From IMG/VR virus record IMGVR_UViG_3300032323_002612, positions 1 to 55,195 of that record: a DNA stretch of 55,195 nt. One strand, given 5' to 3'. A model generated the notes under the pieces. It had not been told where the DNA came from. It was given only the letters and a program-made list of their open reading frames with translations, and ran no database searches. Below, one piece after another: positions 16,216-24,103 of the stretch; the stretch's first letter is position 1; each line of letters opens with the position of its first letter. The DNA comes from a virus. Both the position numbers and the translations under genes were made by a program.

Positions 16216-16246
16216 AAAAGAAAAACCCGCTGAATTGGCGGGTTTT
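16216..16246 (-). terminator. Rho-independent terminator after the large virion gene
   Basis: AAACCCGC (16223-16230) pairs with GCGGGTTT (16239-16246) across an 8-nt loop. On the minus strand the stem is followed by a T-rich run, so it ends transcription of the 16271-18859 gene before the next promoter. Confidence 0.85.
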
Positions 16247-16270
16247 GTAGTACTTGAGTATTAGTTTTTG

Positions 16271-18859
16271 TTAGCCGTGTACTGTAAACGATTGTGTTAC
16301 CACACTGCCAGTGGCTGGATATGTGACCTGTACCTGATATGCACCCACAGGTGGTGCTGACAATCCAGTTACAGTAGCTTGCCCTGATGCGTTTAGTGTA
16401 CCAGACCCTGTGCCAAATGCACCAGAGTATGTGTAGGCTGCCAACGCTGTGCCAGTAATGGTCAGTGTTGCAGTGCTGCCGCTGGCAATGTCGTTGGGAG
16501 TGTTGAACCAACCAGTTTGATTTACTGTGACAGATTCTGTTGTGATAGATGCCACAGCATTTACCAATGTACTGGCCTGAGCACTACCTACTGTGACTGT
16601 GATGTTTGCAAGGCCCACAGGAATCATCCAACCAGGCACTGAGTAAAAAACTCCTGTTGCTAGGGCAGCAGCATCAGTTACTCGCACTGTCATGGTATTG
16701 GCAATAGCTGAAGACGATATCACGGCTGTCATGCTGTCGTCTGCTGGCAAGATTCTGACCTGCAACAAAAAGTCCTGTGCTGCCAGCACTGTGGTATTGG
16801 TGGTCCCGTTGATGCCCAGTATCTCAATCTGTTGTGGCGGCAATGGTGTTGCAGGATTCACTGCCTGTGCCACAGAGTAATCCGCAGACAATGCACTGTT
16901 GGTGGTCTGAAACTCTGGTGCGGGCAACGGGGTTGGTGGTGGCTGCGTCAGTGTCTGATCAGTTAGCACAGTAGCAGACGAACCTACATCTGCAGGTCCA
17001 GGCCAAGTAGTAGGCACTTGGTTGTTGGCGGTTATTCCTGCGGTATTCAATGCACGATTGTTGCGACCTTCTCGCAATGCACCCACAATGGCCTGGCCGC
17101 TGATAACTGATGTATCGGCCACGGTATTCAAAAATTCAGACGCATCTCCAGGAGAGTCACTTTGTCCGTACTGCGGTAAACTGGTCACAAAACTCAGCAC
17201 AACGGTTTGATTGTCTGCTACAGAGCCATCATAGTTTATGCCAGCACGAGCTTGATTCACAGCTTCAGTTTCAATTTGCTGACAGATAGTGTTGAATGCT
17301 GTGTTCAGTGTGGTGTTCTGAACAGGATTGGCAGCTATCAATCCAGATATTATGGTAGTAGCCGCTGGAATCAATCCTGTAGTAAATGCAGCATTGCCAT
17401 TGGCATATACCCCGGCAGCAGGGCCGCTGGGAATAGTCACTGGACCGGAGAATACACCATAGTCTCCTTCCACAGTGTTCAACATGTCAGCATAGATACT
17501 GGTCAAGCTGGTCAGAGTCATGGTATTCAAAGTGGCGGTGACTTCGCTCATGAGATCTGTTACTGTGGCACCTGCGGCTGTGCCCAGCAAGTCGTTGATG
17601 GTAAAAGTTCCAAACTCACCAGTGCCCGTGGCAAACGATGTTTGATAGTAGTCAGTGGTGCTGGACGGCACGGGGCTGGTCAGTGTTTGCAGCAACGACA
17701 ATCCTTTGAGTGTGTTCAATTCAGCCGCAGCAGCGGCTAACTCAGGCAAGGTAGTATTTTCGATGCCTTTGATCTGAGCCAATGCGGCCACAACAGCACG
17801 AGTAGACACCGCTTGATCTGGCGGAATAATCTTGGCCAGTTGATCGCAACCAGTGGGACTTTGTACAACAATATCTGGACTAACTGTAGAGTCTGCACCA
17901 TATATCAACGCAGGACCATTGGCAGTGGGGGTCAACAAAGCAGGATAGCTAGTGGGAAACACTCGCACAGGATTCAACAGCTGACTCATGTTTACTTCAG
18001 GATTGGCGGAATCAAACCCAGGAGTGGTAACGCCCAGTATATCCAGCACGTTTTGCAAACAGTCACCAGTGACTTGACGCATGCCTTGGTAGGCCTTCTT
18101 TTGCAATACGTCAAATTCGGTCACAGTCAGTGTAATTGGGCCCGATGGTGTGGCCAATAGATCAATTTCGTCGGGTGTTAGTCCTGCGGCCAACATAGCT
18201 GTTTCTACACAGGGAATAGTGCCTTGAACTATTCCTGCCTGACTAGACAGTTGTTGCATGAGGCCTGCAGGAGTAAGAACCAGTTCTAGATTTGCAAGAT
18301 TATATGCGTTGCCTAGGTGTGCAAGATCATCGGCCAATGCCGGCAGTGCCAAGGAAACACCCGACACATCTCCGGTGATCAGATTATCCATGTTGGAAAA
18401 TGTAGGACCAAGATAAGTGGTGGCGTTGACCGCACTGTAGATTAAGTCCGTGGTCTGTTGTTGATATCCAACCGTGGACAGAAACACGCTGGCGAACTGT
18501 GCCAAATTACCATTGCCCAAATATCTGTCAGCAGTGTCGATGATCAGATTGCCAAACCCGCCTGTGACTGTGGCAGGAATCACTGGATCAGTTTGCACAG
18601 CTACCACAGTGTTGGCATAAGCAGTAGGTATGCTAGCACTCAAGGCAGGACATGTATTGGCACTCAGTGTTTGCAAGGTGGTCACTATGCTGTTGCTGAT
18701 TCCATATGTGTTGGCCAAGCTTATGGTGTCGATCAAGTTCTCCACAAATGTCAGTGAAGAATAAGATGACACTGCACTAGTCAGTGACGTGGGTGTAGCG
18801 ATGCCTACGTTGGCCAACAAACCAGCACCTGCAATCAACTGCAACGGAGAGTAGCTCAT
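16271..18859 (-). CDS. Large virion structural protein with C-terminal Ig-like domain
   Basis: 862 aa. The composition is low in Lys and rich in Thr, Ser, Ala and Val, typical of phage fibre or baseplate proteins. The first roughly 650 residues are repetitive and helix-prone with many LxTLxxL stretches. A Pro-rich linker (PPPTPLPAPEF) leads to beta-rich modules, and the last 90 residues (SGSTATLTITG to SFTVHG) look like an Ig-like domain. It directly follows the PAAR gene with a 1-nt stop/start overlap and ends at a strong terminator. A tail or baseplate role is inferred from this. Confidence 0.7.
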   Translation of the reverse strand: MSYSPLQLIAGAGLLANVGIATPTSLTSAVSSYSSLTFVENLIDTISLANTYGISNSIVTTLQTLSANTCPALSASIPTAYANTVVAVQTDPVIPATVTGGFGNLIIDTADRYLGNGNLAQFASVFLSTVGYQQQTTDLIYSAVNATTYLGPTFSNMDNLITGDVSGVSLALPALADDLAHLGNAYNLANLELVLTPAGLMQQLSSQAGIVQGTIPCVETAMLAAGLTPDEIDLLATPSGPITLTVTEFDVLQKKAYQGMRQVTGDCLQNVLDILGVTTPGFDSANPEVNMSQLLNPVRVFPTSYPALLTPTANGPALIYGADSTVSPDIVVQSPTGCDQLAKIIPPDQAVSTRAVVAALAQIKGIENTTLPELAAAAAELNTLKGLSLLQTLTSPVPSSTTDYYQTSFATGTGEFGTFTINDLLGTAAGATVTDLMSEVTATLNTMTLTSLTSIYADMLNTVEGDYGVFSGPVTIPSGPAAGVYANGNAAFTTGLIPAATTIISGLIAANPVQNTTLNTAFNTICQQIETEAVNQARAGINYDGSVADNQTVVLSFVTSLPQYGQSDSPGDASEFLNTVADTSVISGQAIVGALREGRNNRALNTAGITANNQVPTTWPGPADVGSSATVLTDQTLTQPPPTPLPAPEFQTTNSALSADYSVAQAVNPATPLPPQQIEILGINGTTNTTVLAAQDFLLQVRILPADDSMTAVISSSAIANTMTVRVTDAAALATGVFYSVPGWMIPVGLANITVTVGSAQASTLVNAVASITTESVTVNQTGWFNTPNDIASGSTATLTITGTALAAYTYSGAFGTGSGTLNASGQATVTGLSAPPVGAYQVQVTYPATGSVVTQSFTVHG

Positions 18860-19158
18860 TATCGTCCGCCTACGAATACATTGGGCGAACCACCAACACG
18901 AGCATGTCCGCAGGAATCAGTATTTCCAGTAACTACCACTGGTTGATTGCCTGCCCTGACAGATGCAACACCGCCAGCTGTAACTTGACTTCCGTCGTTG
19001 TGCACAGTGGTTCTTCCTCTGCGACCATAAGGAGGATGTGCAGTCACAGCCTGTGCAGGAATCATGATTGGCAGGTTGTTTACACGCACAGAAGCAACAC
19101 CACCCTTGGCTGCTCCTCCTCCTGCATTTAAATCATTTTGACGCTGTGCTGCTGGCAT
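18859..19158 (-). CDS. PAAR-domain tail spike tip protein (T4 gp5.4-like)
   Basis: 99 aa. PAAR proteins form a small cone with a metal-binding tip that caps the central tail spike. The chain starts PAAQR and has two GGVASVR repeats (about 19-25 and 62-68), a short HPPYGRRGR stretch and a C-terminal GHARVGGSPNVFVGG with conserved Cys/His. Length is normal for stand-alone PAAR proteins. AGGATA precedes the ATG. Its neighbour is the large virion protein. Confidence 0.85.
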   Translation of the reverse strand: MPAAQRQNDLNAGGGAAKGGVASVRVNNLPIMIPAQAVTAHPPYGRRGRTTVHNDGSQVTAGGVASVRAGNQPVVVTGNTDSCGHARVGGSPNVFVGGR

Positions 19159-19159
19159 G

Positions 19160-19468
19160 TTATCCTAGTATAAGTTTCTTTTCTGGCACCTTGATACCAG
19201 TTGTTGCTTCTAGGTATTTCATTTTGACTGAGTCATCAGTTTTGGATACCAAAGAAACGCTGTTAGTATTTAACTTAATTTCTTCCTTGGGATCTGCTGT
19301 AAACAAACTGGGCACCAGTCCCATACCTTGTGGGCCTGGAGCAATGCTGACAGGTTCTTCCAGGGTGATCCAGTCGCCGCCGGACATTTTTACTTTGGCA
19401 ACCATTTCTTCGCCAGAGTTCATTTTGAATGTGTATACTTGATTGTGTTCCAGTGATAGTTGCGTCAT
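19160..19468 (-). CDS. LSm-like small protein
   Basis: 102 aa. The first half reads as an Sm-fold strand set: YTFKMNSGEEMVAKV then GGDWITLEEPV, resembling Sm1. The second half has a Gly/Pro-rich loop and basic segment. Sm-like proteins bind RNA, but phage members near structural genes have unknown roles. The start overlaps the glutaredoxin stop by 4 nt. Confidence 0.5.
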   Translation of the reverse strand: MTQLSLEHNQVYTFKMNSGEEMVAKVKMSGGDWITLEEPVSIAPGPQGMGLVPSLFTADPKEEIKLNTNSVSLVSKTDDSVKMKYLEATTGIKVPEKKLILG

Positions 19469-19686
19469 GCTAGTTTCTTTCTGAGTTCTGTAAATCCGCC
19501 CACATGTTCTCCATCCAAGAAAATTTGTGGTAGTGTGCGAGCTGTTGGTACAGCTTCAAATAGTTGTTCTCGAGTCCAGTCCTGACTCACGTTGCGTTCT
19601 TCGTATTCAATACCTCGGCTCTCTAGCAGAGATTTGGCTTGAACACAAAATGGACATTGGTCCTTGGACCATACAATTGCTTTCAT
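19465..19686 (-). CDS. Glutaredoxin
   Basis: 73 aa from the ATG at 19686 with AAGGA upstream; the longer frame to 19725 lies inside the upstream gene. CPFC is the redox site at 11-14, followed by TLPQIF with the cis-Pro and GGFTEL for glutathione binding. It would reduce the nearby ribonucleotide reductase, as T4 NrdC does. It is in the same operon run as nrdA and nrdB. Confidence 0.92.
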   Translation of the reverse strand: MKAIVWSKDQCPFCVQAKSLLESRGIEYEERNVSQDWTREQLFEAVPTARTLPQIFLDGEHVGGFTELRKKLA

Positions 19687-19687
19687 T

Positions 19688-20098
19688 TTAGTTTCCTTCT
19701 TTTGATTTGTCGTAGGTTTTGGCAAAGATGTCAGCTTTGACTACCCCGTAGTCGCCGGGCCCATGTTTGACAATGTAATCGTTGCCCTTGGTATATTCTA
19801 AATTGCCCCATGATGCTTTCACAACTCCGTCATGATCAGCCAGTTTGGCTACTTTCATGATTTTCTTGGGGACGGCTGTACCGTCACCGTTGTCGTCATA
19901 GTAAGCAGCGAACTTGATGTGACTCACAGGATATTTCTCGCCCTTGGGACCAGTAATAATCTTGTGACCTACTGTATAGTTCACTGGGCCTTCCAGTGTT
20001 TGTACAGTACCGTTGTCAGTTGCGGTTTCGTAACTGATTGGGGTGGGATGTTTGTAGGTAGCAAAGCTGCCTTGGTTGAACCATTGGTCGTTAATCAT
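19688..20098 (-). CDS. PGDYG-motif protein
   Basis: 136 aa. The C-terminal GPGDYGVVKADIFAKTYD matches the PGDYG family (PF14083), whose function is unknown; such motifs also appear in small proteins near nucleotide genes. The N-terminal part has several GP/GPK turns and looks beta-rich. The start overlaps the nrdB stop as ATGA, so it is co-translated with the reductase. A role linked to nucleotide supply is possible by context only. Confidence 0.65.
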   Translation of the reverse strand: MINDQWFNQGSFATYKHPTPISYETATDNGTVQTLEGPVNYTVGHKIITGPKGEKYPVSHIKFAAYYDDNGDGTAVPKKIMKVAKLADHDGVVKASWGNLEYTKGNDYIVKHGPGDYGVVKADIFAKTYDKSKEGN

Positions 20099-21195
20099 AA
20101 GTTTGGTAATTCATCGTAGTCAAGAGAATCGCTCATAACACCAATAACATAGTTAGTGCTTTCGTTCTCTTGCAGTGCAGTTTGTTTCTTGCTGGTGTCC
20201 ACGTGCTTGTTGAACCAAGGAATAGGTGTACTGCGTGGTGCAGACTCCAGATACTTGATGCCAATTTCGTGCAAGGCGTTCTTGGCAGTGTAGTCCACAA
20301 AGTCTCGCAGGATGTTGGCGTTGAGGCCAATCACAGGACCGTGCTTGAACAAGTAGTTGGCCCAGTCTTTTTCTTCACGAATCACATCCTGGTACATTTG
20401 ATACACTTCAGCTTCGCAGCGAATCTTGGCCGCAGCAAAACGCGGATCTTCTTTGACCACTTGATTGATCATCCAAGCTGTCCATTCCTTGTGCATGATT
20501 TCGTCCTGCAGGATTAGACTGATGATGTTGCCGTTGCCGATAAAGATACGATTCTCTACCATGGCCAAGCTGGTGGCAAAGCTCACCATGAAGCGGAATG
20601 CTTCCAGAGCATAGCTGGCATTGAGTGCTAGCCAGATAGCATCAATGTGTTCTGTTTCTGTAACAACGCCACCTGTTTCTTTGCGGCAGTTGATCAAATG
20701 TAACTTGTCATAGTAGTCGCCCACACTGGAGGCCATGGCCACAATCTCTTCTGTGTCATGGATGGTATTGAACACATCCTTGGGCACGTTGTAGATGTTG
20801 CGAATAATGTGGCTATAGCTGCGACTGTGAATGTTGGTTTCAAAGAAACTCCAGTTGTACATCAAGGCTTCTAGTTCAGGAATGCTGCACACAGGTGTAA
20901 AAATTTGACTGGGGCCACGGCCTTGCAAACTGTCCAGTGCTGTTTGTCGCAGTAGATTTGATGTAAAGATGTGTTTGACAGTGTCGCTAGCGTCTTTGAA
21001 GTCTTGGCTGTCTTTGGTCAAACTGACTTCTTCAGGTACCCAAAAGAAACCACGAGCCTCTTGTTCGAACTTGGCCAGCTTGTTGTACTTGACTTCTTCA
21101 AATCGTTGAATGGTCACAGGACCAGATGGGTCCAGAAACATCTTGCGACTCAGGTAGTCTGTTTTTGTTTTTAGATTGTATTGTGCTTTGCTCAT
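20095..21195 (-). CDS. nrdB: Ribonucleoside-diphosphate reductase, class I beta subunit
   Basis: 366 aa. It holds the di-iron/tyrosyl radical cofactor used by NrdA. Ligand motifs are LDSLQGR (Asp), FFETNIHSRSY (Glu, His and the radical Tyr), LEAFRF (Glu) and QDEIMH (Glu, His). The E-T-N-I-H spacing has one residue more than the usual ExxH in E. coli and T4. The C-terminal tail (DYDELPNL) would dock on the alpha subunit. Operon with nrdA, glutaredoxin and a small membrane protein. Confidence 0.95.
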   Translation of the reverse strand: MSKAQYNLKTKTDYLSRKMFLDPSGPVTIQRFEEVKYNKLAKFEQEARGFFWVPEEVSLTKDSQDFKDASDTVKHIFTSNLLRQTALDSLQGRGPSQIFTPVCSIPELEALMYNWSFFETNIHSRSYSHIIRNIYNVPKDVFNTIHDTEEIVAMASSVGDYYDKLHLINCRKETGGVVTETEHIDAIWLALNASYALEAFRFMVSFATSLAMVENRIFIGNGNIISLILQDEIMHKEWTAWMINQVVKEDPRFAAAKIRCEAEVYQMYQDVIREEKDWANYLFKHGPVIGLNANILRDFVDYTAKNALHEIGIKYLESAPRSTPIPWFNKHVDTSKKQTALQENESTNYVIGVMSDSLDYDELPNL

Positions 21196-21201
21196 GATTT
21201 G

Positions 21202-21351
21202 TTACCAATGTCTAATTACCCCTGCCACAATAAACATGTTTGTGATTATGTAACATGCTACTATGGCAGTTCTTATCCAGGCAACGCGATCGGCTTCACG
21301 ATCGTCGTTACTGGCTTTGTCCCCTAGTGCTTTTGCCCAAAGACGCCACAT
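21202..21351 (-). CDS. Small membrane protein between nrdA and nrdB
   Basis: 49 aa, read directly from the sequence. The N-terminal half is charged (MWRLWAKALGDKASNDDR) and the C-terminal half is one transmembrane segment (about 27-45), ending RHW. It starts 4 nt after the nrdA stop and ends 6 nt before nrdB. Similar short MWRLWAKAL proteins recur at this spot in related phages, from memory. Role unknown. Confidence 0.75.
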   Translation of the reverse strand: MWRLWAKALGDKASNDDREADRVAWIRTAIVACYIITNMFIVAGVIRHW

Positions 21352-21354
21352 AGT

Positions 21355-23670
21355 TTATAGTTTGCAGCTTTCGCAATCTTCTTGATCGTCAAAGTTGATT
21401 GCTTCCAACGGAGTTTCAGTTTCTACCTGTTTTGAACCTTGCTTGTTGATTAGGCTGTAGTAGAATGTTTTCAGCCCCCACATGTGTGCCTGCATCAAGT
21501 TCTTGGCAATCAAGGTAGTAGGCACTTTGCGACCTTCAAAGTGTGCAGGATTGTAGAAAGTGTTGGTGGAGATTGACTGATCCACATAGGCCGCCAACAC
21601 CGCCGCAGTTTTTAAATAACCGTCGCAGTCCTTTTGTGCCCACATCAGTTGATACTTGTTCTTGAGTTTGTGATACTCAGGTACAACCTGTGTCAGGCTA
21701 CCAGCCTTGCTTTCTTTGACACTGATAAGGCTCATGGGCATTTCAATGCCGTTGGTTGAGTTGATTACCACTGAGCTAGATTCCACAGGTGCAATGGCCA
21801 TTGTGGTAGCGTTGCGAACGCCATGCCCACGCATTTGAGCACGTAAGCCTTCCCAGTTCAGCTCAGGAGCAAAGTTGGTTAACTCGTTGACTCCTTTGGC
21901 ACGCAGTTCCCAGGGAAACACACCCTTGCCGTATCGAGTTTGGTCTGATCCTGCACAGCGGCCACGCTCCTTGGCCAGTTCCACACTCATCTCAGTGAGA
22001 TAATATGCTTGATGTTCCATCCATGACTTGACTTCTGCCAGTGCATCCTTTTCGCCGTACTGCAAGCCACGCTTGGCATGCCAGTAGGCCAGGTTGGTGA
22101 TACCAATACCCAGGGGGCGAATTTCATCATTGCTTAACTTGCTTTGAATACTCAAAAAGTCCTGGTAATCAAGTATATTGTTGAGACTGCGGTGAAGAAT
22201 ACGGCAAGCCCTACGCATATCTTCTGGGTTACGGAAAGCTCCCCAGTTGATACTGCCCAATGTGCATAGTGCAATGCGACCATCAGGATCATCGAGACGT
22301 TTAAAAGGTTTAGTAGGGAGTAGAATTTCACAGCAAAGGTTACTCTGGTAAATGGTATGATACTCAGGATCAAACGGGCCCTGGTTCATGACGTTGTCTA
22401 TAAACACAAGATAGATACGTCCTGTGTCTGTTCGCTCTTTCAAAATGCCGCCTTTGAATACTTCTTCAGCTGACATTACTTTTTTTCTCAAATCTCGACG
22501 AGATTCGTACTTGACATAAAGTTCTTCAAACAAGGCAGTATCTTGATAGAAGGCTTCGTATAGATCCGGCACTTCGTTAGGGTCAAAGAACGTGATGTTC
22601 TCTTTGTTTTTAAATCGACGCCAGAAAAAAGCACTAAGCACCACCCCATAGTCCATGTGTCGGACACGGGTTTCTTCGGTTCCTTGATTGTTCTTGAGCA
22701 CAATAAGGTCATCGAACTGATGATGCCAAATGGGATAGAAAACAGTTGCACTAGCATTGCGAATGCCTCCTTGACTACAACTACGCAGGTCACCAAACCA
22801 CTTCTTCAAGAAAGGAACCATGCCAGTGTGTTGTATTTCGCCACCACGAATAGGCGAACCTAGGCTACGCAGTCTGCCAATCTCTAAACCAATGCCAGCA
22901 CGTTTGCTAGCATACTTGGCCATCATCTCTCCACTAGCAAAAATACTATCCAGATCATCATCACTGCGAATAAGAACGCAACTACTGAACTGCTTAGTAG
23001 GAGTCCCAAGCCCAGCAAGCACAGGAGTAGCAAGAGTAAATAGGCCATCACTAGCCGCATTGTAGTATTCCTTTATGTAACGCATGCGAGCACTGTTGGG
23101 TTCTTCTGCGTGAAACACAGTGGCTGCTGCAACCATGTATCGTACCTGTGGTGTCTCGTACATTTCTTTGGTTGAACGATTCTTGACCAGGTACTTTTCA
23201 ATCAGTTGCTCAATGGCAGCATAACTGTATTGCTCGTCTTTGGCATGATCCATCATGTCGTTCATACGGTTCCAGTCAGCCTCATCGTACCATTCCAAGA
23301 GTTCAGGAGTGTACAGGCCTGTGGCCACATTACGCTTCACAATTTCATACAAGTGGGGAGGCTCGTAGCTGCCGTAAACGTCTTTACGCAACATGCTGAC
23401 TCGTTGTTTCCCAGCTACATATTGGTAATTGGTGTGTCCTACATCAGGGTTGGCTTCAACGTCAATCAAGTCCACAATGGCTCGCAAGGTAATTTCGTCA
23501 ATTTCTTTGGTGGTGATCCCATCATAAAAATGTAGTTGGGCTTTGATCTCTACCATGCTTTGACTAACATCTGCAATGCCTGTGCATATTTTGGCAATTT
23601 GTGTCTGCCACTTTTCTAAGGCCAAGGGTTCACGCTGGCCACTGCGTTTAACGACGGTGATAATTTTCAT
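21355..23670 (-). CDS. nrdA: Ribonucleoside-diphosphate reductase, class I alpha subunit
   Basis: 771 aa, full length. It makes dNDPs from NDPs. An ATP-cone (about 3-90) is present. Active-site elements are FSSCVLI (redox Cys), NLCCEI (thiyl-radical Cys), IALCTLGSINWG (second redox Cys), the TMAIAPVESSS phosphate loop near 630, and the C-terminal CESCKL thiol shuttle. All catalytic cysteines are there, so it should be active with the adjacent NrdB and glutaredoxin. Confidence 0.97.
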   Translation of the reverse strand: MKIITVVKRSGQREPLALEKWQTQIAKICTGIADVSQSMVEIKAQLHFYDGITTKEIDEITLRAIVDLIDVEANPDVGHTNYQYVAGKQRVSMLRKDVYGSYEPPHLYEIVKRNVATGLYTPELLEWYDEADWNRMNDMMDHAKDEQYSYAAIEQLIEKYLVKNRSTKEMYETPQVRYMVAAATVFHAEEPNSARMRYIKEYYNAASDGLFTLATPVLAGLGTPTKQFSSCVLIRSDDDLDSIFASGEMMAKYASKRAGIGLEIGRLRSLGSPIRGGEIQHTGMVPFLKKWFGDLRSCSQGGIRNASATVFYPIWHHQFDDLIVLKNNQGTEETRVRHMDYGVVLSAFFWRRFKNKENITFFDPNEVPDLYEAFYQDTALFEELYVKYESRRDLRKKVMSAEEVFKGGILKERTDTGRIYLVFIDNVMNQGPFDPEYHTIYQSNLCCEILLPTKPFKRLDDPDGRIALCTLGSINWGAFRNPEDMRRACRILHRSLNNILDYQDFLSIQSKLSNDEIRPLGIGITNLAYWHAKRGLQYGEKDALAEVKSWMEHQAYYLTEMSVELAKERGRCAGSDQTRYGKGVFPWELRAKGVNELTNFAPELNWEGLRAQMRGHGVRNATTMAIAPVESSSVVINSTNGIEMPMSLISVKESKAGSLTQVVPEYHKLKNKYQLMWAQKDCDGYLKTAAVLAAYVDQSISTNTFYNPAHFEGRKVPTTLIAKNLMQAHMWGLKTFYYSLINKQGSKQVETETPLEAINFDDQEDCESCKL

Positions 23671-23677
23671 TCTGTGC

Positions 23678-24103
23678 TTACTTAATTTGTTGTTTTATTT
23701 GGGACTGGGTAATACTGTGCCGAGTTTTCTTGGGACTCAGGTTGATATTTACGATAGTGTCGCGGTCCCAATTCAATATATATTTCTCTTTGCTGATCAG
23801 GACTAAATTGTCTCCGTCCACCTCTGTCAACACCGCATCCTGCAGATCTTCACGGTCCAACATAGCTATAGTATACATGATTCCCAACCCTCTTGCAACA
23901 CTGCAATACAAGTTGTCATCCAACAATTGCCATGGATCGGGCCAATTTGGCTGATCATCCCAGTGCAGGTGATAGGGCGTCCAAGGAGCATCAAACCACC
24001 AAGAGTTGATAGCCGTGAGTGCAGATTCGGTATCTAGAGTTTTGCAATGGTGACGAAGAGTCGACCAGCTAGCTAGTCGTTCAGCAAAAGTTTTGGGCCA
24101 CAT
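23678..24103 (-). CDS. Conserved phage protein (WPKTFAERL/WPDPWQLL type)
   Basis: 141 aa, rich in Trp and Asp. MWPKTFAERL, INSWWFDAPW, LHWDD, WPDPWQLL and LARGLGIMYT-like stretches form a pattern found in T4-like marine phages, from memory. No catalytic motif is known. It lies between the tailspike and nrdA genes, which belong to different expression classes, so it could belong to either. Role unknown. Confidence 0.65.
   Translation of the reverse strand: MWPKTFAERLASWSTLRHHCKTLDTESALTAINSWWFDAPWTPYHLHWDDQPNWPDPWQLLDDNLYCSVARGLGIMYTIAMLDREDLQDAVLTEVDGDNLVLISKEKYILNWDRDTIVNINLSPKKTRHSITQSQIKQQIK

Noticed and set aside
16155-16511. Extension of the 94-aa gene upstream to 16511
   Set aside because: The extension runs through a strong promoter and terminator, and a good Shine-Dalgarno marks the ATG at 16154.
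17207-18160. Long plus-strand frames opposite the large virion gene
   Set aside because: They mirror a low-complexity minus-strand gene of consistent composition, and their products have no domain.
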